Below, in pieces: positions 18,371-27,740 of a DNA stretch of 64,000 bases. The stretch comes from Pseudarthrobacter defluvii (GTDB lineage: Bacteria; Actinomycetota; Actinomycetes; Actinomycetales; Micrococcaceae), in contig NZ_CP066362.1 of assembly GCF_030323865.1 (NCBI RefSeq), positions 3,038,001 to 3,102,000 on the forward strand, written 5' to 3'. The position numbers and the translations under genes are program-made. Each line of letters opens with the position of its first letter. The stretch's first letter is position 1. The notes beneath the pieces are model-generated. The model ran no database searches and was not told the DNA's origin. It worked only from the letters and a program-made list of their open reading frames with translations.

Positions 18371-18744
18371 CTGGGGTGCCCAAACACCAGGCGTTGGTTG
18401 AAGTACCTGTCATTAGCGCCAAGGGAGGGCAGCGTCATTACCCTGCGGCTGACACGATTGGAGCGTGAGTGGCTCCGCTTTTTGGGGTGTGGGGGCGGCG
18501 CCTTAGGCAACCGGCGTCGCGCGCAGCCCAACCCGTTTATAGGTTCAAAATTACGTATCCCTGCGGAGGACGGACACGAGTAACGGGTACTCAATAAACA
18601 ATTTGAGGGTTACCTACCGACACCGCCGTTGGGGGCACCGCTGCTTTGCCGCTGGCGCTGGCCTGTTGTTAGGTAGTTGACGCCGTGCGGCGAGGGGGCG
18701 TAGGTACCCCCGGTACCCCCCAAGCAAGGCTTTCCCGGCAGCAC
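18371..18744 (-). other. Gene-free leader/promoter region of the polysaccharide operon
   Basis: About 370 bp without a credible gene separates the operon from the gabT terminator. It contains a dyad GAGTA-N5-TACTC (18578-18592), short GGTACC repeats near 18712-18719, and patches of lower GC (18540-18605) that could hold the promoter. I looked for cyclic-dinucleotide riboswitch cores because of the downstream function and found none that I recognise. Confidence 0.4.
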
Positions 18745-18783
18745 AAAAGGGCAGCACCCCCCCCGGGGGGGTGCTGCCCTTTT
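18745..18783 (-). terminator. Very stable terminator hairpin of gabT
   Basis: An 18-19 bp essentially perfect inverted repeat (AAAGGGCAGCACCCCCCC and its complement) with almost no loop lies 22 bp after the gabT stop. It carries T-runs on both strands and can act in either direction. Confidence 0.85.
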
Positions 18784-18804
18784 ATTGGTGCGGGTTTTGG
18801 TCCT

Positions 18805-20175
18805 CTACGCGTTGGCCTTGATGGCGCCGGCGAGGACTTCCAGGCCGTCTGCGAGCAGTTCATCGGTAATGACCAGCGGGGGAAGCAGGCGGATGACGTT
18901 GCCGTAGGTGCCGCAGGTGAGGATGATGACGCCCTCATTCAGGCAGGCGGCGGCAACAGCCTTGGTCAGCTCCGGGTTCGGTTCCTTGGAGCCTGCCTGG
19001 ACAAGTTCGACGGCGAGCATGGCACCGCGGCCACGGACGTCACCGATAACGTCGGTTCCGGCGCCGGCCAGTTCAGCCTGGAGCTCGCTCAGGCGCGCCG
19101 TGGCGATGGATTCGATGTGGCGGGCACGGCCGTTGAGGTCGTATTCCTCCATGGACCCGATGGCGGCCAGCGCAGCGGCGCACGCCACCGGGTTGCCGCC
19201 GTAGGTGCCGCCCAGGCCACCCGGGTGCACGGCGTCCAGGAGGTCGGCTCGGCCGGTGATGGCGGACAGCGGCATGCCGCCGGCAATGCCCTTGGCCATG
19301 GTGATGATGTCCGGGACGACGCCCTCGTGGTTGACGGCGAACCATTCACCGGTGCGGCAGAAGCCGGACTGGACTTCGTCGGCGATGAAGACGATGCCCT
19401 TCTCCTTGGCCCAGGCGGCCAGCGCGGGCAGGAAGCCCTCGGCCGGGACGATGAAGCCGCCCTCACCCTGGATGGGTTCGATGATGATCGCGGCAACCTG
19501 GTCGCCGCCGATCTGCTTCTCGATCATGGTGATGGCGCGCTTGGCGGCCTCGGCACCCGTGATGGCGGGGTTTTCCTCGCGGAACGGGTAGCTCATGGGC
19601 ATCCGGTAGACCTCGGGCGCGAACGGGCCGAAGTTGGTCTTGTACGGCATGGCCTTGGCAGTGAGCGCCATGGTCAGGTTGGTGCGGCCGTGGTAGGCGT
19701 GGTCAAAGGCGACGACGGCGTCGCGTCCGGTTGCCAGGCGGGCCACCTTGACGGCGTTTTCCACTGCCTCAGCGCCGGAGTTGAAGAGGACGGTGCGCTT
19801 TTCGTGGTCGCCCGGGGTGAGGCGGTTCAGCTGCTCGGCGACGGCCACGTAGCCTTCGTACGGGGTGACCATGAAGCAGGTGTGGGTGAAGTGCTCCACG
19901 GCTTCCTTGACGGCCCCGACCACGGCGGGGTCGGAGGCGCCCACGCTGGTCACGGCGATGCCTGAGCCGAGGTCGATGAAGGAGTTGCCGTCGACGTCCT
20001 GGATGATGCCGCCGTCGGCGTCGGCCACGTAGACCGGAACGCTGGAGGCGACGCCGGCAGCCACCACGGACTTGCGGCGTTCGGTCAGTGCCACGGACTT
20101 GGGGCCGGGGAAGTCGGCCTGGACGCGGCGCTTCTGCTCCAGGCGGTAGGTGGGGTCTGCTGCGGTGGTGGTCAT
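18805..20175 (-). CDS. gabT: 4-aminobutyrate aminotransferase
   Basis: The 456-residue class III PLP aminotransferase converts GABA and 2-oxoglutarate to succinate semialdehyde and glutamate. Visible motifs are NSGAEAVENAVKVAR (about 123-137), the VAFDHAYHGRTNLTM segment, the PLP-contact aspartate in FIADEVQSGFCRTG (about 265) and the Schiff-base lysine in ITMAKGIAGGMPLSA (about 294). Length is typical. It follows the aldehyde dehydrogenase by 34 bp in the same direction; together they take gamma-aminobutyraldehyde via GABA toward succinate. A divergent PucR regulator is probably the activator, as for GABA genes in corynebacteria. Confidence 0.94.
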   Translation of the reverse strand: MTTTAADPTYRLEQKRRVQADFPGPKSVALTERRKSVVAAGVASSVPVYVADADGGIIQDVDGNSFIDLGSGIAVTSVGASDPAVVGAVKEAVEHFTHTCFMVTPYEGYVAVAEQLNRLTPGDHEKRTVLFNSGAEAVENAVKVARLATGRDAVVAFDHAYHGRTNLTMALTAKAMPYKTNFGPFAPEVYRMPMSYPFREENPAITGAEAAKRAITMIEKQIGGDQVAAIIIEPIQGEGGFIVPAEGFLPALAAWAKEKGIVFIADEVQSGFCRTGEWFAVNHEGVVPDIITMAKGIAGGMPLSAITGRADLLDAVHPGGLGGTYGGNPVACAAALAAIGSMEEYDLNGRARHIESIATARLSELQAELAGAGTDVIGDVRGRGAMLAVELVQAGSKEPNPELTKAVAAACLNEGVIILTCGTYGNVIRLLPPLVITDELLADGLEVLAGAIKANA

Positions 20176-20209
20176 GGGTTTTCTTTCTTGCTAAGGGAAG
20201 CGGTTGGCG

Positions 20210-21640
20210 TCAGGAATCGAGCGCGGACATGACGTGCTTGATGCGCGTGTAGTCCTCCACGCCGTACATGGAGAGGTCCTTGCCGTAGCCGGACTGCTTG
20301 AAGCCGCCGTGCGGCATTTCGGCGGTGAGGAGGATGTGGGTGTTGATCCAGACGGCACCGAAGTCCAGGTCGCGGCTGAGGCGCATGGCGGTGCCGTGGT
20401 TGGTGGTCCAGACGCTCGAGGCCAGCGCGTAGTCGACGTCGTTGGCCATGGCCACGGCTTCTTCCTCGGTGCTGAACTTCTGGACGGTGATGACGGGGCC
20501 GAATGTTTCCTTCTGCACCACGTCGTCGGTCTGGTTGGCGCCGGTGATGATGGTGGGCTCGAAGAAGAAGCCCTTCTCCCCCGCGCGGTGCCCGCCGGTC
20601 TCGATCCGGCAGTTGGCGGGCAGGTTCTCCACCACGGAGGTGACGGCGTTGAAGTGGTTGATGTTGTTCAGCGGCCCGAAGTAGTTGTCTTCGTCGTTCT
20701 GCGAGCCGGTGTGCAGGGTCCTGGTGTGCTCCACCATGGCTGCCACGACGTCGTCGTGGACGGACTCCTCCACCAGCACGCGGGTGATGGCGGTGCAGTC
20801 CTGGCCGGCGTTGAAGAAGGCGAACTCGGCGATGGCCGCGGCGCTCTTCTTAATGTCGGCGTCCTTGAAGACGATGGCCGGTGCCTTGCCGCCCAGTTCC
20901 AGGTGGGCGCGCTTGAGGCCCTTCGCGGCGCCGGAGGCGACGGCGATGCCGGCCCGGACCGAACCGGTGATGGACACCAGGCCGGGGACCTTGTGCTCCA
21001 CCATCATGGCGCCGGTTTCGCCGGTGCCGAGTACCACGTTCAGCACGCCGGTGGGCAGGATCTCCCCGGCGAGGCGGGCCAGCACCAGGGTGGATTCGGG
21101 GGTGGTGTCGGAAGGCTTGAGCACCACGGTGTTGCCGGCGGCGAGCGCGGGACCGATCTTCCAGATGGCCATCAGGAAGGGGTAGTTCCACGGGGCCACC
21201 TGGGCCACCACGCCGATGGGCTCGCGGCGGACGTAGGAGGTATGGCCCTCGAAGTACTCGCCGGCGGACTTGCCCTCCAGGATGCGGGCAGCACCGGCGA
21301 AGAAGCGCAGCTGGTCGGCGCCGGCGGCCACTTCCTCGGAGGCAATGAGCGACCGGACCTGGCCGGTGTTGCGGTGCTGGGCTTCGACCAGTTCGTCGCT
21401 GTTGGCCTCGATGGCGTCCGCGAGCTTGAGCAACATCAGCTGGCGCTGGCCCGGGGTGACGTGCTTCCAGGTCCGAAAGGCGTCCTTGGCGGCCGCCATG
21501 GCGGCGTCCACATCCGCCTGCACCGACACGGGAGCCTGTGCCACCACTTCGCCGTTGGCGGGGTTGACCACGTCCAGCAGGGTGGTGCCGGCGGGTGTAA
21601 CGAACTTCCCGTTGATGAAGTTCTGCAAGGTTTGGACCAC
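20210..21640 (-). CDS. Gamma-aminobutyraldehyde dehydrogenase (aldehyde dehydrogenase family)
   Basis: The 476-residue NAD(P)-dependent enzyme most resembles the PatD/Prr type that oxidises 4-aminobutanal to GABA in putrescine breakdown. Motifs are the cofactor pocket APWNYPFLMAIWK, LKPSDTTPES, the base ELGGKAPAIVF, and the catalytic cysteine in NAGQDCTAITRVLVEE (near 283). I chose the GTG at 21640 because AGAGG is 9 bp upstream; a TTG three codons earlier overlaps that site. Linkage to gabT supports the substrate, though succinate-semialdehyde dehydrogenase activity cannot be ruled out. Confidence 0.88.
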   Translation of the reverse strand: MVQTLQNFINGKFVTPAGTTLLDVVNPANGEVVAQAPVSVQADVDAAMAAAKDAFRTWKHVTPGQRQLMLLKLADAIEANSDELVEAQHRNTGQVRSLIASEEVAAGADQLRFFAGAARILEGKSAGEYFEGHTSYVRREPIGVVAQVAPWNYPFLMAIWKIGPALAAGNTVVLKPSDTTPESTLVLARLAGEILPTGVLNVVLGTGETGAMMVEHKVPGLVSITGSVRAGIAVASGAAKGLKRAHLELGGKAPAIVFKDADIKKSAAAIAEFAFFNAGQDCTAITRVLVEESVHDDVVAAMVEHTRTLHTGSQNDEDNYFGPLNNINHFNAVTSVVENLPANCRIETGGHRAGEKGFFFEPTIITGANQTDDVVQKETFGPVITVQKFSTEEEAVAMANDVDYALASSVWTTNHGTAMRLSRDLDFGAVWINTHILLTAEMPHGGFKQSGYGKDLSMYGVEDYTRIKHVMSALDS

Positions 21641-21808
21641 GGTGTGCAACCTCTTTCGTATGGGCCATCTGCTGCCGGGCGGAGACCAGGACGGATGGAT
21701 GGAACTGCATTGAGCCTATGCCAGCGCCCAAGCCGGGTGAATAGCCACCTGCACACCCTTGCCAAAGGGGTTTAGTGCGGTTGCCCAGCTCACGTTTATC
21801 CTTGCTTC
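21641..21808. promoter_or_regulatory. Divergent promoter region between the GABA genes and pucR
   Basis: This 168-bp gap must hold promoters for both directions. A small dyad, ACCCTT-N4-AAGGG around 21755-21770, is a candidate regulator site. I see no strong hexamer pair. Confidence 0.35.
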
Positions 21809-23245
21809 ATGGCCATTTCCCTTGCTGCCCTGGTGGGCGTGACGTCCTTGAAGCTGTCCAAGGCGGGCGTGGCGGAGACTACCTGGAACCAGGACATCAA
21901 CTGGGTTGCGGTGACCGAACTGGAGGATCCCCAGCGGTTCCTCAACGGCGGCGAACTGGTCCTCACCACGGGCCTGCGGCTGCGCTCGGCACCCGAGCAG
22001 CGCCGCTTTGTCCGCCAGGTGCAGCGCGCCGGAGCGGTGGGCATTGGCTTCGGTGTTGGACTGTCGCACGAAGCGGTGCCGCCGGCCCTGCTGGCGGAGG
22101 CCAACCGGTGGGGGCTCCCGGTGGTGGAGGTCCCGTACGAGACCCCGTTCATCGCCATCACCAAGCTGGTGGCGGACGCCCAGTCCGCCGACCACTACGC
22201 CAAGCTGGAGAGGCTGATCGCCGGGCACCAGGTGCTGGCCCGGGCGCTGCTGACCGGCGGCGGGCTCGCGGAGCTGCTGAAGAACCTTGGTGGCATGCTG
22301 CGCACGGACATTGCGCTCACCCAGTTCACGGCCCAGCTCTACAACAGCAGCAGCACCCACCCCTCGGCGGACAGCTGGTCCAGCTATCCCGTGCCCACCG
22401 GCCGGCGTGACGCCTGCACCCTGTGGGTGCGCCAGCCCTTCGAGGACACCGGCATCATCGGCTACGCGCAGAACCTCATCAGCGTGGAGCTGAACAACAT
22501 GGTCAAGCAGCGGCAGGCCCAGCGAGCCCTCTGCGGCCAGGTGCTGGAGGACGTCATCCACGGGGCGCTGGAGACCAGCGAGGCTCAGCGCAGGCTGGCC
22601 GGCGTTGGCGTGAACAGCACCCGCAAGAACGTGGTGCTGCTGGCTGTATCCGCCGCCCACGGCAAGGCCCTGGGGAGCACCTCGGTGCCGCAGGAACTGG
22701 AGAAGGCAGTCGCCGCCGTCGTGGGCAAGGACCTGGTGCTGGTGGTCAATGACGACGGCGGGACGGCGCCGTCGCTGGCCCGGAGGCTCAGCGACCACCT
22801 CGCCGAGGCCGGGATCCATGCCACGATCGGCATCGGCGGGGCATACACCAAGCCCAACGGGCTCCGCTGGAGCTATTTCGAGGCCCGCGACGCCGCCAGC
22901 CATGGCCTGCCCGTCAACGAGCCGGAGCGGCTGAGCCTGACGTCCCTGCTGCTGGCCAGCGAGGACGTGCCGCTGGCGGACATGGCGCACGAGTCGCTGA
23001 ACCCACTGCGGTCCTTCGACGCCGCGCACGGCTCCGAACTCATGGCCACGCTGGAAAGCTACCTGAACAACAACGGCTCCGTGGCGGCGGTGGCGGAGGA
23101 ACTCACGCTGCACCGCAACACGGTCCGCTACCGGCTGGCCCAGATCACCGAGCTCACCGGCTACGATCCCGCGGTCACCGCGGACCGGGTGCAGCTGTGG
23201 CTTGCGCTGGCGGTGGCGCGGTTGTCGGCGCGGCAGGGCAAGTAG
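21809..23245 (+). CDS. PucR-family transcriptional regulator
   Basis: The 478-residue protein has an N-terminal PucR ligand domain (about 3-130, with VLTTGLRLRSAPEQ and GLPVVEVPYETPFI). A central GGDEF-like remnant spans about 270-380. The C-terminal HTH_30 is ESYLNNNGSVAAVAEELTLHRNTVRYRL, read in pieces, near residues 415-445. This class often activates amine and purine catabolism; GabR of corynebacteria is an example controlling GABA genes. It is divergent from the gabT pair, with 168 bp between, and is therefore its likely regulator. No ribosome-binding site is visible before the ATG. Confidence 0.88.
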   Translation: MAISLAALVGVTSLKLSKAGVAETTWNQDINWVAVTELEDPQRFLNGGELVLTTGLRLRSAPEQRRFVRQVQRAGAVGIGFGVGLSHEAVPPALLAEANRWGLPVVEVPYETPFIAITKLVADAQSADHYAKLERLIAGHQVLARALLTGGGLAELLKNLGGMLRTDIALTQFTAQLYNSSSTHPSADSWSSYPVPTGRRDACTLWVRQPFEDTGIIGYAQNLISVELNNMVKQRQAQRALCGQVLEDVIHGALETSEAQRRLAGVGVNSTRKNVVLLAVSAAHGKALGSTSVPQELEKAVAAVVGKDLVLVVNDDGGTAPSLARRLSDHLAEAGIHATIGIGGAYTKPNGLRWSYFEARDAASHGLPVNEPERLSLTSLLLASEDVPLADMAHESLNPLRSFDAAHGSELMATLESYLNNNGSVAAVAEELTLHRNTVRYRLAQITELTGYDPAVTADRVQLWLALAVARLSARQGK

Positions 23246-23259
23246 CCCCGTACACAACC

Positions 23260-24873
23260 TCAGATCACGCCGTGACCCAATAGGTCGCGCGACTTCTTCC
23301 ACGCCTTCCGGGACCCGGCCTTTGCCGCCAGCATCCGTTCTTCCTGCTGGTTGAGCAGGTCCGCGTAGATGGCTGCCGTGGCCGGATCGCTGTAGTCCGC
23401 GGCGATGGCGGCGAGCAGGTCGCGGGCCACGACGGCGTCCTGGAAGCGGCCCAGGATTTTTTGCTGCCGGTGCGCGGCCTTGACCACCTTGCCGGCGCGC
23501 TTGCCGTGCACCAGGGCCGCCGATTCGGCCACGTGGCGCAGCCGCTTTGCGTCTTTGCGGACGCGGTGGAGGGCAAGCTCCTCCTCCCTGCCGCGCCGGG
23601 CCCGCTTCACGGCTTTATGCGAACGGCGCAGGCGTTTGGCGGCTTTGTCCACCGCCTTCGCGGCAGCCCGGCGTCCGGGAGTCACTGCTTCGGCGCGCAC
23701 GGGCGGGTTGTCCCGGAAATCCTCGAGCTTGTCCAGCAGCCGGAAGTAGCGGGCCGATCCCAGGGCTTCCCGCAGGAGCCGGTAGGCTGCGTCATAATCG
23801 CTGCCGGTACGCTGTTCCACGCTGGAGGTGGCGCCGGCGATGCCCTCCCCCGGCGGCAGTGCGCCCAGTTGTTCGCGGAGCTGTTTCCCCAGGACCTCGG
23901 CGTCGCGCGGCTGGCCCAGCAACTGGCCCAGCCATTTCAGCTCGCTCCGCAGCTTGCGCACCGGCGACGCCCGGTAGAGCCGGCCGTAGGCGGCCAGAAC
24001 GGAGCGGATGCGGCGCGTCGCCGAACGCATGGCGTGCACGGCGTCCGGTTCCTCGTTCCGGACGTCCGCGTCCCTTGCGAGGATCTGGTCGATCTGCGCG
24101 GCCACATAGACGGTGACGACGGCGGCAGCCGGGGCACGCTTTCCGGCCAGAAGGGCGGAGCTGCTTTCGGCCCCGCCGGCATCGCCGGGAGCCTCTTCGC
24201 CGGCGGCGGTCCCAGCCCTGGCAGCAACCCGCTTCCCCGCCTTGGTGCCACTGCCCAAGGCGCGCGCCAGTTTGGAGGCGTGGCCGGCGGGCCGGGCACC
24301 GGCGGCGGTGAGCAGTTCCTCCACGGGGACGAAGAGGCCAGGGTCACCGTGGACCAGTTCCAGCTCCCATTCACGCCATTCCTGCCGGGGCGCGTCCGGC
24401 CCGTCCTCCAGCCGGGCGGCGGTGACGTGGTCGTCGGCGAGGTCGGCCAGGTGCACGCCGTCTTCCCCATAGAGGGGGTAGGTAGTGCGCCGGGTTTCCA
24501 GCCGGACCACCGGAGCCGGGACAGTCCCCCGCAGGTAGGCGTGGAGGTGGGTGAGCAGGCTGTCCGGGACGACGTCGGGCCGGCCGAGCGGTGCGTGCAA
24601 CTCCGTCCGGTGCTGCGGGCTTTCCCCGGCTGCGGCGCCCTGCGGCGGCAGCTTCAGGTGCCACCCGGCGTCCTTGCCTCCGGTGCGGCGGCGAAGCGTG
24701 ATGCGGCGGGCGGCCAAGCCATGTTTGGGAGTGTCGAAGTACACCGCCTCCAGCAGGTCCGTGTGCGGCTTGCCCGTCCGGGCTACCCCGGGAGCCTGCT
24801 CCAGTGCCGGCACTTCGGCGGCGGTGTCGACGTCGTACTTCTTCTCGATCTCAAGTCCCCGGGAAGCCTCCAC
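23260..24873 (-). CDS. CYTH-CHAD domain protein
   Basis: The 537-residue protein joins an N-terminal CYTH domain (residues 5-205, with the ExExK signature in LEIEKKY and RLETRRTTYPLY) to a C-terminal CHAD domain (about 255-535). The CHAD part is rich in arginine, lysine and histidine and contains VHAMRSATRRIRS and VRKDAKRLRHVAES, surfaces known to bind polyphosphate. CYTH enzymes hydrolyse triphosphates such as inorganic tripolyphosphate. A role in polyphosphate metabolism is likely but unproven for this protein. The GTG at 24873 has GGAAGGA just upstream. It ends 14 bp from the convergent pucR stop. Confidence 0.9.
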   Translation of the reverse strand: MEASRGLEIEKKYDVDTAAEVPALEQAPGVARTGKPHTDLLEAVYFDTPKHGLAARRITLRRRTGGKDAGWHLKLPPQGAAAGESPQHRTELHAPLGRPDVVPDSLLTHLHAYLRGTVPAPVVRLETRRTTYPLYGEDGVHLADLADDHVTAARLEDGPDAPRQEWREWELELVHGDPGLFVPVEELLTAAGARPAGHASKLARALGSGTKAGKRVAARAGTAAGEEAPGDAGGAESSSALLAGKRAPAAAVVTVYVAAQIDQILARDADVRNEEPDAVHAMRSATRRIRSVLAAYGRLYRASPVRKLRSELKWLGQLLGQPRDAEVLGKQLREQLGALPPGEGIAGATSSVEQRTGSDYDAAYRLLREALGSARYFRLLDKLEDFRDNPPVRAEAVTPGRRAAAKAVDKAAKRLRRSHKAVKRARRGREEELALHRVRKDAKRLRHVAESAALVHGKRAGKVVKAAHRQQKILGRFQDAVVARDLLAAIAADYSDPATAAIYADLLNQQEERMLAAKAGSRKAWKKSRDLLGHGVI

Positions 24874-25010
24874 AGCCGTCCTTCCAGCGCCGCCTGGTCA
24901 ACGCCAGGCCCTCCGACAGTCCGTTGGCAGTCTATTGCAGGCGCCCGCTGGAGGGAGAGGTTGGCCACAAATACGCAAACATCAAACGTCTAACCTTTAC
25001 GGTGGAGGGT

Positions 25011-26333
25011 ATGCCCGCCACTCCCCCTTCCCCCGCCCCCGTCACCGCCGACGCCCCCACGGCCGCTCAGGCCGCTCCCGCCGCACCGGATCCCGGGACT
25101 GTTCCTGCGAAGCCGCGCTCCGCCGTCGTGTTTGGTGTCATTGCGCTGGTGCTGATCGGGCTGAACCTGCGCGCAGGCATCACCGGGGCCTCCGCGCTGC
25201 TGCACGACCTCCAGGCCGTGCTGGGTTATGGGGCGCTGGTGGCGGCCAGCATCCCGTCCATCCCCACGCTCTGCTTCGCGGTGGCCGGGGCAGCGACATC
25301 ATGGCTCAGCGGCAAGGTGGGGGTGGAGAAGGCCATCCTGCTGTCGCTGGCGCTGCTGGCCGGCGGGCTGCTGCTGCGCGGCATCCCCGCCACCGGAATG
25401 CTGGTGGCCGGCAGCGTGGTGGGCATGTCCGGGCTGGCCATCTGCAATGTGGCCATGCCCTCCTTCATCCGCGAGCACTTCGCCTCCCGGACCTCCCTCA
25501 TGACCGCCGTCTACACGGTGACCATGACCACCGGCGGCACCCTGACCTCGGTCCTGGTGGTCCCGCTGGCGCAGGCCCTGGGATCCCCGTCCGCCGCCGT
25601 GGGTGCTGTGGGCATCGCCGCCGTCGCAGCCTTCCTGGGATTCCTGCCCGTGGCCCTGCACGCCCACCGCCACACCGTCCGGACCGCGGCCGGGCACGTT
25701 TCCCCGTGGCCGTTGCTGCGCACCCGCAAGGGCCAGCTCCTTACCGCCATCTTCACCCTGCAGGCATTGCTGGCGTATGCCCTGCTGAGCTGGTTCCCGT
25801 ACATGCTGACCACCATGGGACTGGGCGCGTCGGAGAGCGGGCTGATGTTCGGGCTGATGCAGCTTGTTTCCGTCCCGGCAGGCATGGTGCTGATTGCCAT
25901 CGGAGCCCGGCCGGGCATGCTGCGCCCCGCCTTCTACCTGGTGAGCATCACCATGGTGGTGGGCATCGCGGCACTGCTGGTCCTGCCCGTGGGATTGGCA
26001 GCCATCCCCGCTGTCCTGCTCGGTTTTGGCCTGGGCATCTTCCCGCTGGTGATGGTGATGATCAGCCGCAGCGGAACCAGCACCGCCGAAACCACCGCTT
26101 TGTCCACCCTGGCCCAGTCCTCGGGATACCTGCTGGCCACCGTGGGCCCGTTCGGCATGGGGCTGCTGCACAGCGCCACCGGTGGCTGGTCACTGCCCCT
26201 TGCGCTGCTGCTGGGGCTCGCACTGGTGCAGATCGTGGTGTCCCATCTGCTTACCGGGAAGGCCATGTCGGTTAAACCCGCTGAGGCTGCCGGCACTATT
26301 GCCGGGCGACCCAACCGTTCGGAAGGAAAATAG
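25011..26333 (+). CDS. MFS transporter, CynX/NimT type
   Basis: The 440-residue protein has about 12 transmembrane helices after a long alanine/proline-rich cytoplasmic N-terminus. The first helix contains VIALVLIGLNLRAGITG, which is characteristic of the CynX/NimT group (cyanate, 2-nitroimidazole and related). The ATG at 25011 is chosen because GGAGG lies just upstream; longer readings run into the divergent CYTH-CHAD promoter. A GntR/FadR regulator gene follows after 4 bp and is probably co-transcribed. Substrate is unknown. Confidence 0.85.
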   Translation: MPATPPSPAPVTADAPTAAQAAPAAPDPGTVPAKPRSAVVFGVIALVLIGLNLRAGITGASALLHDLQAVLGYGALVAASIPSIPTLCFAVAGAATSWLSGKVGVEKAILLSLALLAGGLLLRGIPATGMLVAGSVVGMSGLAICNVAMPSFIREHFASRTSLMTAVYTVTMTTGGTLTSVLVVPLAQALGSPSAAVGAVGIAAVAAFLGFLPVALHAHRHTVRTAAGHVSPWPLLRTRKGQLLTAIFTLQALLAYALLSWFPYMLTTMGLGASESGLMFGLMQLVSVPAGMVLIAIGARPGMLRPAFYLVSITMVVGIAALLVLPVGLAAIPAVLLGFGLGIFPLVMVMISRSGTSTAETTALSTLAQSSGYLLATVGPFGMGLLHSATGGWSLPLALLLGLALVQIVVSHLLTGKAMSVKPAEAAGTIAGRPNRSEGK

Positions 26334-26337
26334 CATC

Positions 26338-27018
26338 ATGTCGCTGAGCCCTTCGGTACGTCCGCCGCTCGCCGCCGAAGTCACGGCCAAGCTGCGGGAA
26401 ATGGTGCACTCCGGCGAGTGGCCGCTGAACCAGCGCATCCCGCCCGAACCCGAGCTCGTGGCCAGGCTGGGCGTTTCCCGCGGCACCCTCCGCGAAGCGG
26501 TCAAGGCCCTGGCCCACGGCGGCATGCTGGAGGTGCGGCGCGGGGATGGCACCTACGTGCGCGCCACCAGCGAGATGTCCGGCGCGGCCCGCCGCATGTA
26601 CCAGGACCATACCGAACAGCACATCCTGGAGGTCCGGCTGGGCCTGGACACCCAGGCTGCCCGGCTGGCCGCACGCAATGCAACGGACGACGACGTCACG
26701 GCCCTGCGCGCGCTCCTCGCCACCCGGGACCAGGCTTGGAAGAACGGCGACTTCGAACCCTGGGCGGACGCCGACTGGCACTTCCACGAAGGCATTGCGC
26801 GGGCGTCCGGCAACCCCCTGCTGCACGAGCTCTACGCGAGCTTTGGGACCGTGTTCCACCAGGACCTGCTGACCCAGCAGCGCCGGCCGGGCTTCAACGG
26901 GCTGCCCCGGGACGGCCACGAAACCCTGCTCGAGGCCATCGAACGGCGGGATGAGGACGCCGCCGTGGCCACCGTGAGCCGGAACCTGAACTCTTGTGCG
27001 GAGTGGCTGGCGGAATAA
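26338..27018 (+). CDS. FadR-subfamily GntR regulator
   Basis: The 226-residue protein has a GntR winged helix (about 10-72: LREMVHSGEWPLNQRIP, VARLGVSRGTLREAVKALA) and a C-terminal FCD domain (about 95-220). The FCD metal/ligand residues include WHFHEGIARASGN near 145 and DGHETLLEAI near 195. GGAAGG is located 11 bp upstream of the ATG. It probably controls the MFS gene it follows and responds to a small carboxylate-like ligand, as is usual for FCD proteins. The actual ligand is unknown. Confidence 0.88.
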   Translation: MSLSPSVRPPLAAEVTAKLREMVHSGEWPLNQRIPPEPELVARLGVSRGTLREAVKALAHGGMLEVRRGDGTYVRATSEMSGAARRMYQDHTEQHILEVRLGLDTQAARLAARNATDDDVTALRALLATRDQAWKNGDFEPWADADWHFHEGIARASGNPLLHELYASFGTVFHQDLLTQQRRPGFNGLPRDGHETLLEAIERRDEDAAVATVSRNLNSCAEWLAE

Positions 27019-27033
27019 GCCGGCACACAAACA

Positions 27034-27061
27034 GCGGCCCGGCACTGTGGTGCCGGACCGC
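27034..27061. terminator. Bidirectional hairpin between convergent genes
   Basis: A 12-bp stem with a single G-U type mismatch (GCGGCCCGGCAC with GTGCCGGACCGC) and a TGTG loop sits between the FadR-type gene and the minus-strand membrane-protein gene. Confidence 0.65.
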
Positions 27062-27090
27062 CGTCGTACGCCGTGTGTTTCTTATTCGCC

Positions 27091-27630
27091 TTAGTCGCCG
27101 CGCAGGCCCGCGAAGACGTTCTTGGGCCGCTGCATCTCGCCGTGCTTGGCGCCAAGGATGATCACCAGGGCAGCGAAGCCGGGAATGGCCCACTGCAGGA
27201 GCTTGAGCTGCTGCTGGGCGGTCTTCAGTTCGTCCGAGGCAGCGCCGTGCGGCTCGGTTGCGCCCTCTGCACCTTCACCGGCGAGCTTGTCCACCTTCTT
27301 GCCCAGGATGCCCGAGTACAGGGTCACCGCGGCGCCCACCACCGTGACGGCGGTCTTGATGACGGTGTCGCGGGCCACGCCCTCCTGCTTGGCGATCCGG
27401 CCCTTGTTCTCCCAGGCGATGGCGAGGTCCGCCACCAGGTGGGAGGCGAAGGCAGCGGTCTGGAACGGAGCCCACTTCATCCAGCCGGCGCTGGAAAGCC
27501 GGGTGCGCTCGGAGGGGTCCTTGGCCTGGGCCGCAGCCCCGTTGAGCCCGATGGCACCCATCAGGGATCCACCAAACCATGCTGCTGCCGTCAGGTCGTG
27601 AACTGAACGGGCAATGAGATTTCCTGCCAT
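27091..27630 (-). CDS. Uncharacterised membrane protein (179 aa)
   Basis: I do not recognise a named function. Four hydrophobic segments are visible: LTAAAWFGGSLMGAIGLNG, the FASHLVADLAIAW region, TVIKTAVTVVGAAVTLYSGIL, here noted in part, and LLQWAIPGFAALVIILGA near the C-terminus. An acidic linker (GEGAEGATEPHGAASDELK) separates the last two. I chose the ATG at 27630; AGGA lies 9 bp upstream, while the ATG three codons earlier would overlap it. It is divergent from the 96-residue gene. Related proteins are common in Micrococcaceae, in my recollection, without assigned roles. Confidence 0.7.
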   Translation of the reverse strand: MAGNLIARSVHDLTAAAWFGGSLMGAIGLNGAAAQAKDPSERTRLSSAGWMKWAPFQTAAFASHLVADLAIAWENKGRIAKQEGVARDTVIKTAVTVVGAAVTLYSGILGKKVDKLAGEGAEGATEPHGAASDELKTAQQQLKLLQWAIPGFAALVIILGAKHGEMQRPKNVFAGLRGD

Positions 27631-27740
27631 GATGTGCATTCCTAACGTTGTGAACTGGTTCCGGGTTGCCGCTGCGCGGCAGACTTCACTTGCCTTGGTT
27701 CCATCGAGGTATGGTCGGCCCATGGTAAGCACACTTACTA

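Noticed and set aside
18371..18744. Cyclic-dinucleotide riboswitch before the polysaccharide operon
   Set aside because: I looked for the conserved GEMM and ydaO cores on the minus strand and found none; only a general leader is reported.
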